Shown here piece after piece: positions 33,901 to 41,812 of a stretch of DNA of 47,702 nt. The stretch comes from a virus. Below the pieces are notes generated by a model. It was not told where the DNA came from and ran no database searches. It was given only the letters and a program-made list of their open reading frames with translations. Within the stretch, counting starts at the first letter, position 1. Each line of letters begins with the position of its first letter. The translations under genes and the position numbers were made by a program. Location: IMG/VR virus record IMGVR_UViG_3300010430_000076, positions 1 through 47,702 of that record. The stretch is one strand, 5' to 3'.

Positions 33901-35136
33901 TTAGGTAACTGGCTGGTTCCTTAGCTCCCGCTGTTTCCGGACGAAATCGCTGCCGCTTTCTGGCTTGGACTTTGGCTCGGGGGCGGGGGTGTGGGGGGCA
34001 GATGCGCGTCCGACTGGGACTCTAGTTCGACGTTTCAGAACAAGGCGGCCCTCTACGATCTGGGTCTCCATGTCCTTCTCGGTGTCGGTGGGCCGTATGT
34101 CCAGCGACTCGAGCGGCTCCCCTTTAAGCATCTTGTCAGTGCGATCACATGCTTCGCGCACGATCTCGTTGAGTGATGCGTCCGCAAAAAGTGGGCTGTC
34201 TGTGACCCGTTGTAACTGGGCCTCGGCAGCTGCGTAGGCATCCGGATTCTCTTCAAAGGTAAGGTGTGGATACTCTTCGGCGAAAACGCGGTTAGCCTCT
34301 ACCACTTCTGGGTCTGTCTGCGGCGTGGGTTCCGGCGAACTTATCTGGCCTTCATCCCTTAGCCGGGCTAAGGTCTTATCAACCAGTTCATCCTCTGTTG
34401 GGGTGGAAACCTGCTGGTTTCGCCCGCTCAAAACTTCGGATAAGGCCTCTGCGACTTGCTTTTTAGCTTCGGCCTCTGAGCCTGAGAACACGCCTGTTAC
34501 GAGCTTTTCAGCTACCGTCTCAAGCAGTTCCTGCTCTATTTCGCCAGTAGCGCCCGCGGGTGGCTTCTGGTTCCCCGTCTCCTCGGCTGCCGGGGGTGTA
34601 TCGGTAGGAGCTTCCGCTGCGGCTTTGAGCCTCGCTTCGCGCTCTTGGAGGTCGGTGTCCCAGCTCCGTAGTTTCGCCTCGTAGGTAGAAACTCGTTGCA
34701 TGCGAACATCGGCTGCAACCTGCTTTTGAAGTTCTGTTTTGCCGCCAGCCTGATCGATCTGCTCTTGGCTTACTTCAATGTCTTGACCGTACACCCTGAT
34801 GGTATCGGTCTCAGCATTGCTGTCAACAACTAATTCTACCTCTTCGGCCTCGTCCTCTGCTGTAGCAGACTCGTCCGGGGCATCATCGTCGCTAGGCCGG
34901 ACACCGGTGGCCTGATGCTTGAGCTCGGCCACGTTGTCCGCGTTTGTTTCGTCGCCCACCTCATTAACCTCATCTTCGCGTTCTTGGGCGGCCGAGGCAT
35001 AGATCGCGGCGCGATCATCCGGAATAATTGCCTTGCTGCTAATCTCTTCGGCTGTTTCTGCAGCTTTTTCCTCCGGGGTTAAATCGTCTTTAACGGCTGT
35101 ATCCGGCTCTTCGCCGGCTTTTGCTTCGCGTGGCAT
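33901..35136 (-). CDS. Scaffold-like protein
   Basis: This 411-residue protein is very acidic and helical through the first 300 residues (EEISSKAIIPDD, EDEAEEVELVVDS), contains IRVYGQDIEVSQEQIDQAGG, and ends in a basic segment (LVLKRRTRVPVGRAS; FVRKQRELRNQPVT). This composition and its place between portal and capsid genes are those of phage scaffolding proteins, which bind capsid subunits through a basic C-terminus. Confidence 0.75.
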   Translation of the reverse strand: MPREAKAGEEPDTAVKDDLTPEEKAAETAEEISSKAIIPDDRAAIYASAAQEREDEVNEVGDETNADNVAELKHQATGVRPSDDDAPDESATAEDEAEEVELVVDSNAETDTIRVYGQDIEVSQEQIDQAGGKTELQKQVAADVRMQRVSTYEAKLRSWDTDLQEREARLKAAAEAPTDTPPAAEETGNQKPPAGATGEIEQELLETVAEKLVTGVFSGSEAEAKKQVAEALSEVLSGRNQQVSTPTEDELVDKTLARLRDEGQISSPEPTPQTDPEVVEANRVFAEEYPHLTFEENPDAYAAAEAQLQRVTDSPLFADASLNEIVREACDRTDKMLKGEPLESLDIRPTDTEKDMETQIVEGRLVLKRRTRVPVGRASAPHTPAPEPKSKPESGSDFVRKQRELRNQPVT

Positions 35137-35150
35137 GTCGTTCTCCTATG

Positions 35151-35510
35151 CTAGTCGGGTATTTCTTGGTCCATAAAATCGGCTGTGCGCAGCGTTTTCT
35201 CGGCTTCTTGGCTGGCCGCTACGGCCTCGCGCAACGCCCCTATCACGAGCTGGGCCGCCTTGGCGGCCAAATGCGCAGCCGCCACAGCGTCGCTGCCTAG
35301 ATCATCTGCGTCGAGGATTGTTGTTACAGAGTTCTCGAGCACCGCGTGCATGCGGTTTGTGAGATACACGCCCACAGGATGGCTCTCTTGGAAAGCCTTG
35401 ACCTGCTCACCGAACTGAAAAACCTCTACATCAGTGCGGAAGGCCTCACCGGCAGATTCGATAAATTCTTGGGCCAGCTTGGCCTCTTGTTCCTCGAGAG
35501 TGTCCGCCAT
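35151..35510 (-). CDS. Hypothetical protein between portal and scaffold
   Basis: This 119-residue protein is helical and Ala/Glu-rich (VAAAHLAAKAAQLVIGALRE). There is one base of overlap with the portal gene. It could be a portal- or scaffold-associated protein, but nothing specific is visible. Confidence 0.6.
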   Translation of the reverse strand: MADTLEEQEAKLAQEFIESAGEAFRTDVEVFQFGEQVKAFQESHPVGVYLTNRMHAVLENSVTTILDADDLGSDAVAAAHLAAKAAQLVIGALREAVAASQEAEKTLRTADFMDQEIPD

Positions 35511-37819
35511 TATCCGGCGGCCCCGGGAATGCTGCCGTAGTTGTTCCGGCTGATCGTGCCGCCGCGATCATCGCCGGGAAGGTCCATAGCACCCTCGCTC
35601 TCACCACCCTTCTGGGCCGCTGGGCTCCAGTATTCACGCTCCTGAGTCCTGATCTCGTTGCTCAGGGCCTCACGCTGCAAGAACATTTCGCGGCGCTTGA
35701 TATCGTTCTGCTCCAGTTTGATCTGGTGGTCTAGTTCTGCGACGCGCTGCTTCATGCCGATCATTGCGGCCTCGCGGTTGTCCTCGGCCTGCATTCTGAA
35801 CCGCTCGAGCTCGATGCGCATCTGCTCTATGCGCTCGCGAGACTCGTTCTGCAGGTTTATACCCTCCAGCTTGGTCTGGCCCTCGACCTGCTTCGTTTGA
35901 ATGGTCTGCTCGAGCTCCTGAACCTTCTGCTCCAGAGCCTGAACCTGCGGGTTCTGCTGCTCGTCCATGACCCCCGGGAAGAACCGGCTGCCATCCTTGT
36001 GGCCCACGGCACCGAAGGTCTCTCTGATCAGTTCGTTTACGTCGGCCTGCATCAGGACGTGCGGAGCGAAGCGGGCCACGGTGTCGAATGCAAGCGCCAG
36101 TTTCTCGATGCGCTTGCTTGGGTTCGTGCTGTTAAAGCCCACGTTGACCTTCACCTTCACGTTGGTGGCCAACAGGTTGAATATCTGTTCCATGCCGGCC
36201 CCCTCAAGGCCTTTGATATTGCTTGCAGCAACACGCATGATCGTTGTATCGGTCTCATAGACAGCCTCGAGTGCAGCCAACTGCTTGAGAACTGGCTCTA
36301 CCCACGTCTCGCTGAACGTGCGGATACTGAACTCTTTGATCTCATTGGCCGACTCGCCCAGCATCTGCATGCCGCCAACGGTTTCATTTAGCCGGCGGTT
36401 GGTCTGCACGCTGGCCCCGTCGAAGTTGCCAAGCAGTGAGTCAAAGTCGGCGTTGAGGTAGTCCTGCTCGCGGTAGGAGCTGCCCGTCACATCGTCGGTG
36501 GGTATCACCTTTACGTCGCGCTCGATATCCGTCACAGGCGTCGCTGAGCCAGCTATATTGCGCGTCAGGCTTCGTATGTCTACGCCCCGGCCCCTCGCCA
36601 CGAGAAACCGCTTGTTCATAGCCAGCCGCACATTATCCATACGCAGATTCGCCACGTCGTTCAGCTCGCTCTGCAGGTCTTTGGTCAGCTGGTAGTCAGA
36701 GCTGGGATACTGGCGGTGTGCCTCAATGTTACTGGTGCCCAGAACCCAAGGCCGCAGGCCATGGGCGTGGGCTTCGCTGAGCTCCTGAACCTCTTTCGAG
36801 AGCATAATGCTGGTGCCAATGGTGTCCCACGTCATGTCTAGGCCATCAACCTCGGCCACGACACGGTGCACCCAGACGATCTGATACTGGCCTATGCCGG
36901 CAAAGGCCTGATACGAGTCAAGGCGGTGGTCGCCGTCTCGGGCCTTACGAATGCTGTCCCAGTCCTGCTTAATCCCGCTGGTAAGGGTCTCTGTAGAGTA
37001 CTCCCGATAGTGGCCCTGCTCGATGAGCTCCTCGATCTCATAAACGTACATCGGAATCAGCTCGATCACGTAGGGGCTGGTGTTGATCGGGTCGCGCCAA
37101 TCTGAGCTCGGGTCCCAGCGCATGTTCTCAATCGGAATCAGGGTGACGCTGGGCTTGTCCTCTTTTAGCAGGGTCTCGCGGACGATGCGCTCCCGGGTTT
37201 CGCCGGTCTCCATGTCCTCGTATTGCTCCGTAACGTCGTACTCGCGCTCCGAAAAGCGCCAGTCCTGACGGCTGCACACCACGCCCGCCGATCTGGCGCT
37301 CTGGGCGGCACCGATAACGGTCTGATACCAGAGAATGTCGTGCTCAAGGCGGTAGTTCAGCAGAAAGGTCTGCAGGTCTGCGGCCAGCTTCTGCTCTTTG
37401 TCGCGCTCGTCAACCGGTTCGCAGTAAACCACATCGGAGGTGCTGAAAAAGGCAATGGCCGTGGCGGCTTCGCCCTTCCTGATCGAGGTCCGCGTGCGCG
37501 GCCGGTAGTAATTGGATTTCTTGCGGTACTGCTCGGTATGGTATTTCGAGCCCCGCGGGTGCTCGCTTCGGAAAGCCCGGGCGTTCTCTTCCTGTTCACG
37601 CCGGATACAAGTGTCAAACCAGTTTTCGCTACTGGAGTAGGCCTCTTGACCGATTTTTAGGTATTTCTCGTCACCCTCCTGACTGAGCAGTTCGGTTTCA
37701 CTCAGTCCCTCGCTGTCTGTCTCTACAATGGTTTCGCTGGTGTTGGGTACGCGATCGTCGGGGCCCAGCATCTTCGCCTGAGTGCGCTTGTCGCGTCCTT
37801 CCATTGGTGCTACGCCCAT
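35510..37819 (-). CDS. Portal protein
   Basis: This 769-residue protein has the size and layout of large podovirus portals. The N-terminal part carries ENWFDTCIRREQEENARAFR, and RPRTRTSIRKGEAATAIAFF. Middle strands follow (SVTLIPIENMRWDPSSDWRD), then NLRMDNVRLAMNKRFLVARG, typical of P22/N4-type portals. The C-terminal 170 residues form a long coiled coil (KVQELEQTIQTKQVEGQTK), the barrel region. It forms the DNA gate at the head vertex. Confidence 0.85.
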   Translation of the reverse strand: MGVAPMEGRDKRTQAKMLGPDDRVPNTSETIVETDSEGLSETELLSQEGDEKYLKIGQEAYSSSENWFDTCIRREQEENARAFRSEHPRGSKYHTEQYRKKSNYYRPRTRTSIRKGEAATAIAFFSTSDVVYCEPVDERDKEQKLAADLQTFLLNYRLEHDILWYQTVIGAAQSARSAGVVCSRQDWRFSEREYDVTEQYEDMETGETRERIVRETLLKEDKPSVTLIPIENMRWDPSSDWRDPINTSPYVIELIPMYVYEIEELIEQGHYREYSTETLTSGIKQDWDSIRKARDGDHRLDSYQAFAGIGQYQIVWVHRVVAEVDGLDMTWDTIGTSIMLSKEVQELSEAHAHGLRPWVLGTSNIEAHRQYPSSDYQLTKDLQSELNDVANLRMDNVRLAMNKRFLVARGRGVDIRSLTRNIAGSATPVTDIERDVKVIPTDDVTGSSYREQDYLNADFDSLLGNFDGASVQTNRRLNETVGGMQMLGESANEIKEFSIRTFSETWVEPVLKQLAALEAVYETDTTIMRVAASNIKGLEGAGMEQIFNLLATNVKVKVNVGFNSTNPSKRIEKLALAFDTVARFAPHVLMQADVNELIRETFGAVGHKDGSRFFPGVMDEQQNPQVQALEQKVQELEQTIQTKQVEGQTKLEGINLQNESRERIEQMRIELERFRMQAEDNREAAMIGMKQRVAELDHQIKLEQNDIKRREMFLQREALSNEIRTQEREYWSPAAQKGGESEGAMDLPGDDRGGTISRNNYGSIPGAAG

Positions 37820-37823
37820 CGCC

Positions 37824-38378
37824 CTATGCTCCCGGTGTTCTTACAGCAAGGTGTCTGACAATCTTACCAGCTTTGTCTTTAAAGTCCTTAACGGCTATAT
37901 CTAGCCTGCCGCCACGTATCGCTTTGTCGATTATGCCGTCACGAGCCCGGCGGCGCTCTTTGCCGTCGCGATCTGTTATGTCGATCACGGCGCAGCCGTT
38001 GAGGTCGTAGGTAAGCAGCCGCAAATACTCGCGCTTAAAGCGAGACCTAGGCAGCCCGAACCTCTCGAGGAACTGGCCGGCCTGCTCAACCACGACAGCC
38101 AGTGACGGGTCGTTCACGATCTCCTCGACGCGGATTCTAACGCCGTAGCCGTCTGTCATAAAGGCCTGCGTGAATATATTGATCATGCCGCCTTCCGGGT
38201 CTGGCTGTATGGTCCAGCGCCAGCCCGGGAACTTGCAGCTCAGCTTATAGCCAACGTCCTTACACAGATTTATCCATGTGGCCGGCAGGAACTCCAGTTC
38301 GTTTGGGTTATCAACTACCGAGTTTTCCCTGTCGGCCCGGGCGTTGTATTCATCGTTTGTCAGATCGCGCCTACTCAA
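37824..38378 (-). CDS. Hypothetical head/tail protein
   Basis: This 184-residue protein starts MSRRDLTNDEYNARADRENS. It contains a mixed fold with WRWTIQPDPEGGMINIFTQA and LRLLTYDLNGCAVIDITDRD. Not recognised. It lies between the 451-residue protein and the portal gene and overlaps the former by 4 bases. Confidence 0.6.
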   Translation of the reverse strand: MSRRDLTNDEYNARADRENSVVDNPNELEFLPATWINLCKDVGYKLSCKFPGWRWTIQPDPEGGMINIFTQAFMTDGYGVRIRVEEIVNDPSLAVVVEQAGQFLERFGLPRSRFKREYLRLLTYDLNGCAVIDITDRDGKERRRARDGIIDKAIRGGRLDIAVKDFKDKAGKIVRHLAVRTPGA

Positions 38379-39730
38379 GTCGGGTTATCCTTCTGGTAGA
38401 AGTTGCGGCCGCCGAACTCATAGTCGGCGACCCTTTCGCGAGGCCCGTCATAGGCCCGTTTCAGTATGTCCACGCTGGTCGATTTCCGCTTGACCGGCTT
38501 CTTGCTTATGGCTCTGGCGCTCTGGCGGCCGATCATGAGGTAGATCATGCGGACCGACTCGTTGGCCTCGGTGAAGTTCAGCATCATGCCGCCGTCAGCT
38601 GTGAGCCCCTCTAGGGCCGCTACCGCCTGCGGCTTCTGGTCTGGGTCTCGATGTACCCGAATGATCTCGCTGTCGCTGTGGCGGCTCTTGGCGGGCTTAG
38701 GCGTGGCAACGGGCATGGTGCCACCAGATACGCAGGTCTGATTAGCCATGCCGCCACTGACGCCTATGCTAACCCCAATGCCGTCCTCGTCGGTATTGTC
38801 GGCGGCAACTCCAGCGCCGAACAGCAGCACAAACTCTGGCGCGAGCTCCTCGCGGCCCAGTGTGTGTCGGCCGGTCTCTGTTGGCGTGTTGATCTGGCCA
38901 ATGGCGGCCTCATAGCCCGGCTGCAGCTTGATGCCTACGGCCGTTACCAGCATTTCTGTTGAGCCTTCCTCGCGGGCAGCGGTAAAGCCGCTGGCGCTAA
39001 ACAGCCCGGCCGAGAAGGTATTGACCGTTGAGCTGTTCGGCTCCATGGACGCAATAGCAGTATCGTTATCACGCATTGTGGATTTGGCGTTACTGGTGTT
39101 GTTAGCAAACTGCTCCCGGTAGCCGGCAGACAGCATTGCAGCGCCAACGGCCCCCTGCGGTATCCCTGCGGCCAACCCCAGCGTGCCACTGTTGTCCTTG
39201 TTTGTGGTGGCGTTCCCGGCCGACAGAAACAAGATCACATCGGGCTCAAAAGCCATCGACACGGAAACGCTGCCGGAAGCTGGCAGCGTAAACTCGGCGA
39301 TATCCATGTCCTGCACACCGTCTCTCATAAGAATTGATGAGTAGAGGTGCGCACCAGCGTTGCCAACGGTGAAATTAAGCTCAAAGCCGTCTGTAACCCT
39401 GTCGCTATACACGCCCCGGGTCAGCAGCGTGCCGTCAGTCTGCGGCTCCAGCTGGTTGACCACGCCAGCTATCGATGCCTGCGAGTAGGCGCGGACCGGC
39501 GCGTTATCGTCGCGGTGCGAAGAGCCAGCAAAACACTGCTTGCTGGGGTTCATGAAGCCGATCATGGGGGCCATGCCTGCGGCCTCTGTATCGATGGCGG
39601 TAGCCCCCGAGGACAGAACGAGAGCCATGTTGGGCACGCCGATTCCAGACACAACCACGTCCTGAGTCTCGATGGCCTCTGGGGCCGCCTGAGTCACGCG
39701 GCCGTGCATCAAATGTCGGTTATAGCCCAT
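38375..39730 (-). CDS. Beta-rich structural protein, possible fibre or head spike
   Basis: This 451-residue protein is rich in Gly, Ala, Ser, Thr and Val with repeated beta patterns (QDVVVSGIGVPNMALVLSSG; FELNFTVGNAGAHLYSSILM; VSMAFEPDVILFLSAGNATT), and ends in a Lys/Arg-rich part (SKKPVKRKSTSV). It could be a virion surface protein. The exact start is uncertain: ATG 39730 has only weak upstream signal, and ATG 39709 (MHGRVTQ) is an alternative. Confidence 0.55.
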   Translation of the reverse strand: MGYNRHLMHGRVTQAAPEAIETQDVVVSGIGVPNMALVLSSGATAIDTEAAGMAPMIGFMNPSKQCFAGSSHRDDNAPVRAYSQASIAGVVNQLEPQTDGTLLTRGVYSDRVTDGFELNFTVGNAGAHLYSSILMRDGVQDMDIAEFTLPASGSVSVSMAFEPDVILFLSAGNATTNKDNSGTLGLAAGIPQGAVGAAMLSAGYREQFANNTSNAKSTMRDNDTAIASMEPNSSTVNTFSAGLFSASGFTAAREEGSTEMLVTAVGIKLQPGYEAAIGQINTPTETGRHTLGREELAPEFVLLFGAGVAADNTDEDGIGVSIGVSGGMANQTCVSGGTMPVATPKPAKSRHSDSEIIRVHRDPDQKPQAVAALEGLTADGGMMLNFTEANESVRMIYLMIGRQSARAISKKPVKRKSTSVDILKRAYDGPRERVADYEFGGRNFYQKDNPT

Positions 39731-39760
39731 TCATCAACCCTACTACAGCTGCTTTTTGAT

Positions 39761-40033
39761 TCAAGCGGCTACCGGCGGCAGGCCTTCCTTGAAGGCCGGC
39801 TCCGCAAAACCACATTGCAGCTTGAACAGATCGAGCGCCATGGCCGGCATCGCCCGGAAGCTCGGGTTGGGCTTGCCGTCCTTTTCTGGCGGGGCAAACC
39901 ATGAGCACACGTAGGCCTGCTTGTAGCCCGTGATCTCGATCAGCAGCCGCATTCGCTGGTTGTTAAGTTCCGGCCGGGAAGCAAGCAGCTCCATCAGCTC
40001 GGCGTTATTGTCGGGGTGTGTCTGCTTACTCAT
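39761..40033 (-). CDS. Small HTH-like protein next to TerL
   Basis: This 90-residue protein has LLIEITGYKQAYVCSWFAPP in the middle, the Gly-x-x-x-x-x-Val-x-x-Trp layout of a helix-turn-helix (ITGYKQAYVCSWF), followed by FRAMPAMALDLFKL. GGAGG sits just before ATG 40033. Adjacent to terL it may be a small terminase or a regulator, but the order (after terL) is unusual for terS. Confidence 0.6.
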   Translation of the reverse strand: MSKQTHPDNNAELMELLASRPELNNQRMRLLIEITGYKQAYVCSWFAPPEKDGKPNPSFRAMPAMALDLFKLQCGFAEPAFKEGLPPVAA

Positions 40034-41508
40034 TCGACCTCCGGTTCATACATGTCTGATTCGCCGGCCCACGAGAGGTTTTGCTTGACTGGCGACACCT
40101 GCGCAAAGGTAAGCGCTAGTGCGTCAGCAAAGTCAGGGCTCGCGATGCCACGTTTTCTCATATCGTCTTTGGACTCCAGCCGCATCAGGTTGGAGTTGTC
40201 ATACGCATACTCTGGACCGATCAGATCGGCAAAGAGCTGTTTCTCTGCGGGAATGTCGGCGTGGGCCAGCCACTCCCTCATTCGATACCACCACTCTATG
40301 CGCGGATTGTAGAACACGCGCTTATCAATTACCTCTTTTCGCTCGCCTGCATAGGCCGGAATAATGTTGTACCCGCGCTGCAGGAGTAACAGGTAAACGC
40401 CATGGCCATAGCCCACGGCATCGATAAAGATCACGTCAGGCTCCCACTCGTTAATGTACTGACCTATGTAGCCGGCGATCTTTACAGGGTCAGCCTCGCG
40501 GAAGTGCGGCATTTCGGGCTTGAGCTTGGGGCCCTTACGCATACAGATAACCGTCTCTGCGTCGCCGTAAGAACCGATATCGACGCCCATGAGCTTCGGT
40601 AGGGCCCCCGGTATGGTTTCGTCCTTTATGTCCCGCATTTGCGCGGCCTCTGCCACGTCTGACGGGATGAGCTGCTTCGGGCCGGCCGCAGGGAACCGGC
40701 CCAGCACGCGAACCCTCACAAAGTCAGAGTCCTCGCCATAGTCCTCTATCCATTTGTCGAGCTGGCGTCTATCTGCCATCTTCGCCGTGCGACTGTCCAC
40801 GCGCATGGTTATCCAGCGCTTGGCAAACTTGGTCCAACACTCCCTGAAACGCCCGGTATTCTTGGTGGGGTTCCCGAAGCAGAGCCACATTGCGCCGGGC
40901 GTGGTCATAGCGCCCTCGGCGGTTTCCCAAATGATATCGTCAATCTCTGAGGCCTCGTCGAACAGCATCAGTACGTGCTCTTCATGAGTACCGGCGAATG
41001 CGCCGGCGTGGGCAGCGTTCCATGGAACGGCTGTGCCGAACCACGTCTCTGGGTCGCTGCGCATCTTGATCTGGGTCGCGGTGTAGTCGAACCAGTGGCC
41101 GTGTATGGCCATTTCCTTCCACTTGGCCAGCTCTCGCCACGTCTTGGTAGTGAGCTGGTTGCGGGTGTTAGCAGTTACAACGATCTGCGGGTTTGGCCGG
41201 GTCGATATAAACCAGAGGATAATCCAGCTGGTCATGGCGGTCTTGCCGATGCCATGGCCCGAGGCCACGGCCATTTGGATGGCCTCGTTATCGGGAAAAC
41301 CGTTCCTGATCTCCTCGCCGAGCCGGGTCAGCAGCTTTGTTTGCCACTCATCAGGGCCTTCCTCATCAGCCAGCCGGGTGCCGGGCTGCCCCCACGGAAA
41401 CACGAAGTACACGAAGCCCAGCGGGTCTCCGTAGAACTCGGCCATCTTCTCGGCAAGGAAGTTATCGTCATATCGCTCTTGGGGGTGTTCCGCTGCGGCG
41501 ATATCCAA
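40030..41508 (-). CDS. terL: Terminase large subunit
   Basis: This 492-residue protein has a Walker A motif, SGHGIGKTA (83-91), and Walker B, VLMLFDEASEI (DE at 184-185), for the packaging ATPase, then an RNase-H-type nuclease with GVDIGSYGDAETV (Asp310), VIFIDAVGYG (Asp363) and SPDFADALAL (Asp459, Asp462). It powers DNA packaging into the head through the portal and cuts the genome. The start is TTG 41508, with GGAG 9 bases upstream; later in-frame starts would truncate the conserved N-terminus. Confidence 0.93.
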   Translation of the reverse strand: MDIAAAEHPQERYDDNFLAEKMAEFYGDPLGFVYFVFPWGQPGTRLADEEGPDEWQTKLLTRLGEEIRNGFPDNEAIQMAVASGHGIGKTAMTSWIILWFISTRPNPQIVVTANTRNQLTTKTWRELAKWKEMAIHGHWFDYTATQIKMRSDPETWFGTAVPWNAAHAGAFAGTHEEHVLMLFDEASEIDDIIWETAEGAMTTPGAMWLCFGNPTKNTGRFRECWTKFAKRWITMRVDSRTAKMADRRQLDKWIEDYGEDSDFVRVRVLGRFPAAGPKQLIPSDVAEAAQMRDIKDETIPGALPKLMGVDIGSYGDAETVICMRKGPKLKPEMPHFREADPVKIAGYIGQYINEWEPDVIFIDAVGYGHGVYLLLLQRGYNIIPAYAGERKEVIDKRVFYNPRIEWWYRMREWLAHADIPAEKQLFADLIGPEYAYDNSNLMRLESKDDMRKRGIASPDFADALALTFAQVSPVKQNLSWAGESDMYEPEVE

Positions 41509-41520
41509 TGTCTGGAGCTC

Positions 41521-41745
41521 CTAGGCTGCTGATCGCTTCGCCCAGCAGTAACGCTCGTGCTCTTTCGACATAAATACATCGGAGCTACGATAGCTACCCA
41601 CATAGACGATCTCGCGATCATTGGGGCTAACATCAACCAGCTGCGAGGCACGCTCCAAGAACTCCGCAGCACTGGGGTTGGTCTTTGTTTTCAGCAAAAA
41701 GGCTTCGTACTCCTGCTTCGAGCCTGCCATTACTAGCAGTTTCAT
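41521..41745 (-). CDS. Small hypothetical protein upstream of terL
   Basis: ATG 41775 begins a longer frame, but ATG 41745 has AAGG at 7 bases and gives MKLLVMAGSKQEYEAFLLKT, 74 residues. A Rossmann-like beta-alpha-beta start is followed by IVYVGSYRSSDVF. The pattern recalls small proteins that precede terL in other phages, without a known function. Confidence 0.6.
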   Translation of the reverse strand: MKLLVMAGSKQEYEAFLLKTKTNPSAAEFLERASQLVDVSPNDREIVYVGSYRSSDVFMSKEHERYCWAKRSAA

Positions 41746-41812
41746 TTCAGCACCTTGTAGAGTCCGTTCTACCATGGTGGAAATGATACAGATAATCTGG
41801 GGTTTCTACAAA

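Noticed and set aside
39761-40033. Assignment as small terminase subunit
   Set aside because: It has an HTH-like segment, but follows terL rather than preceding it, and is short. Recorded only as HTH-like.
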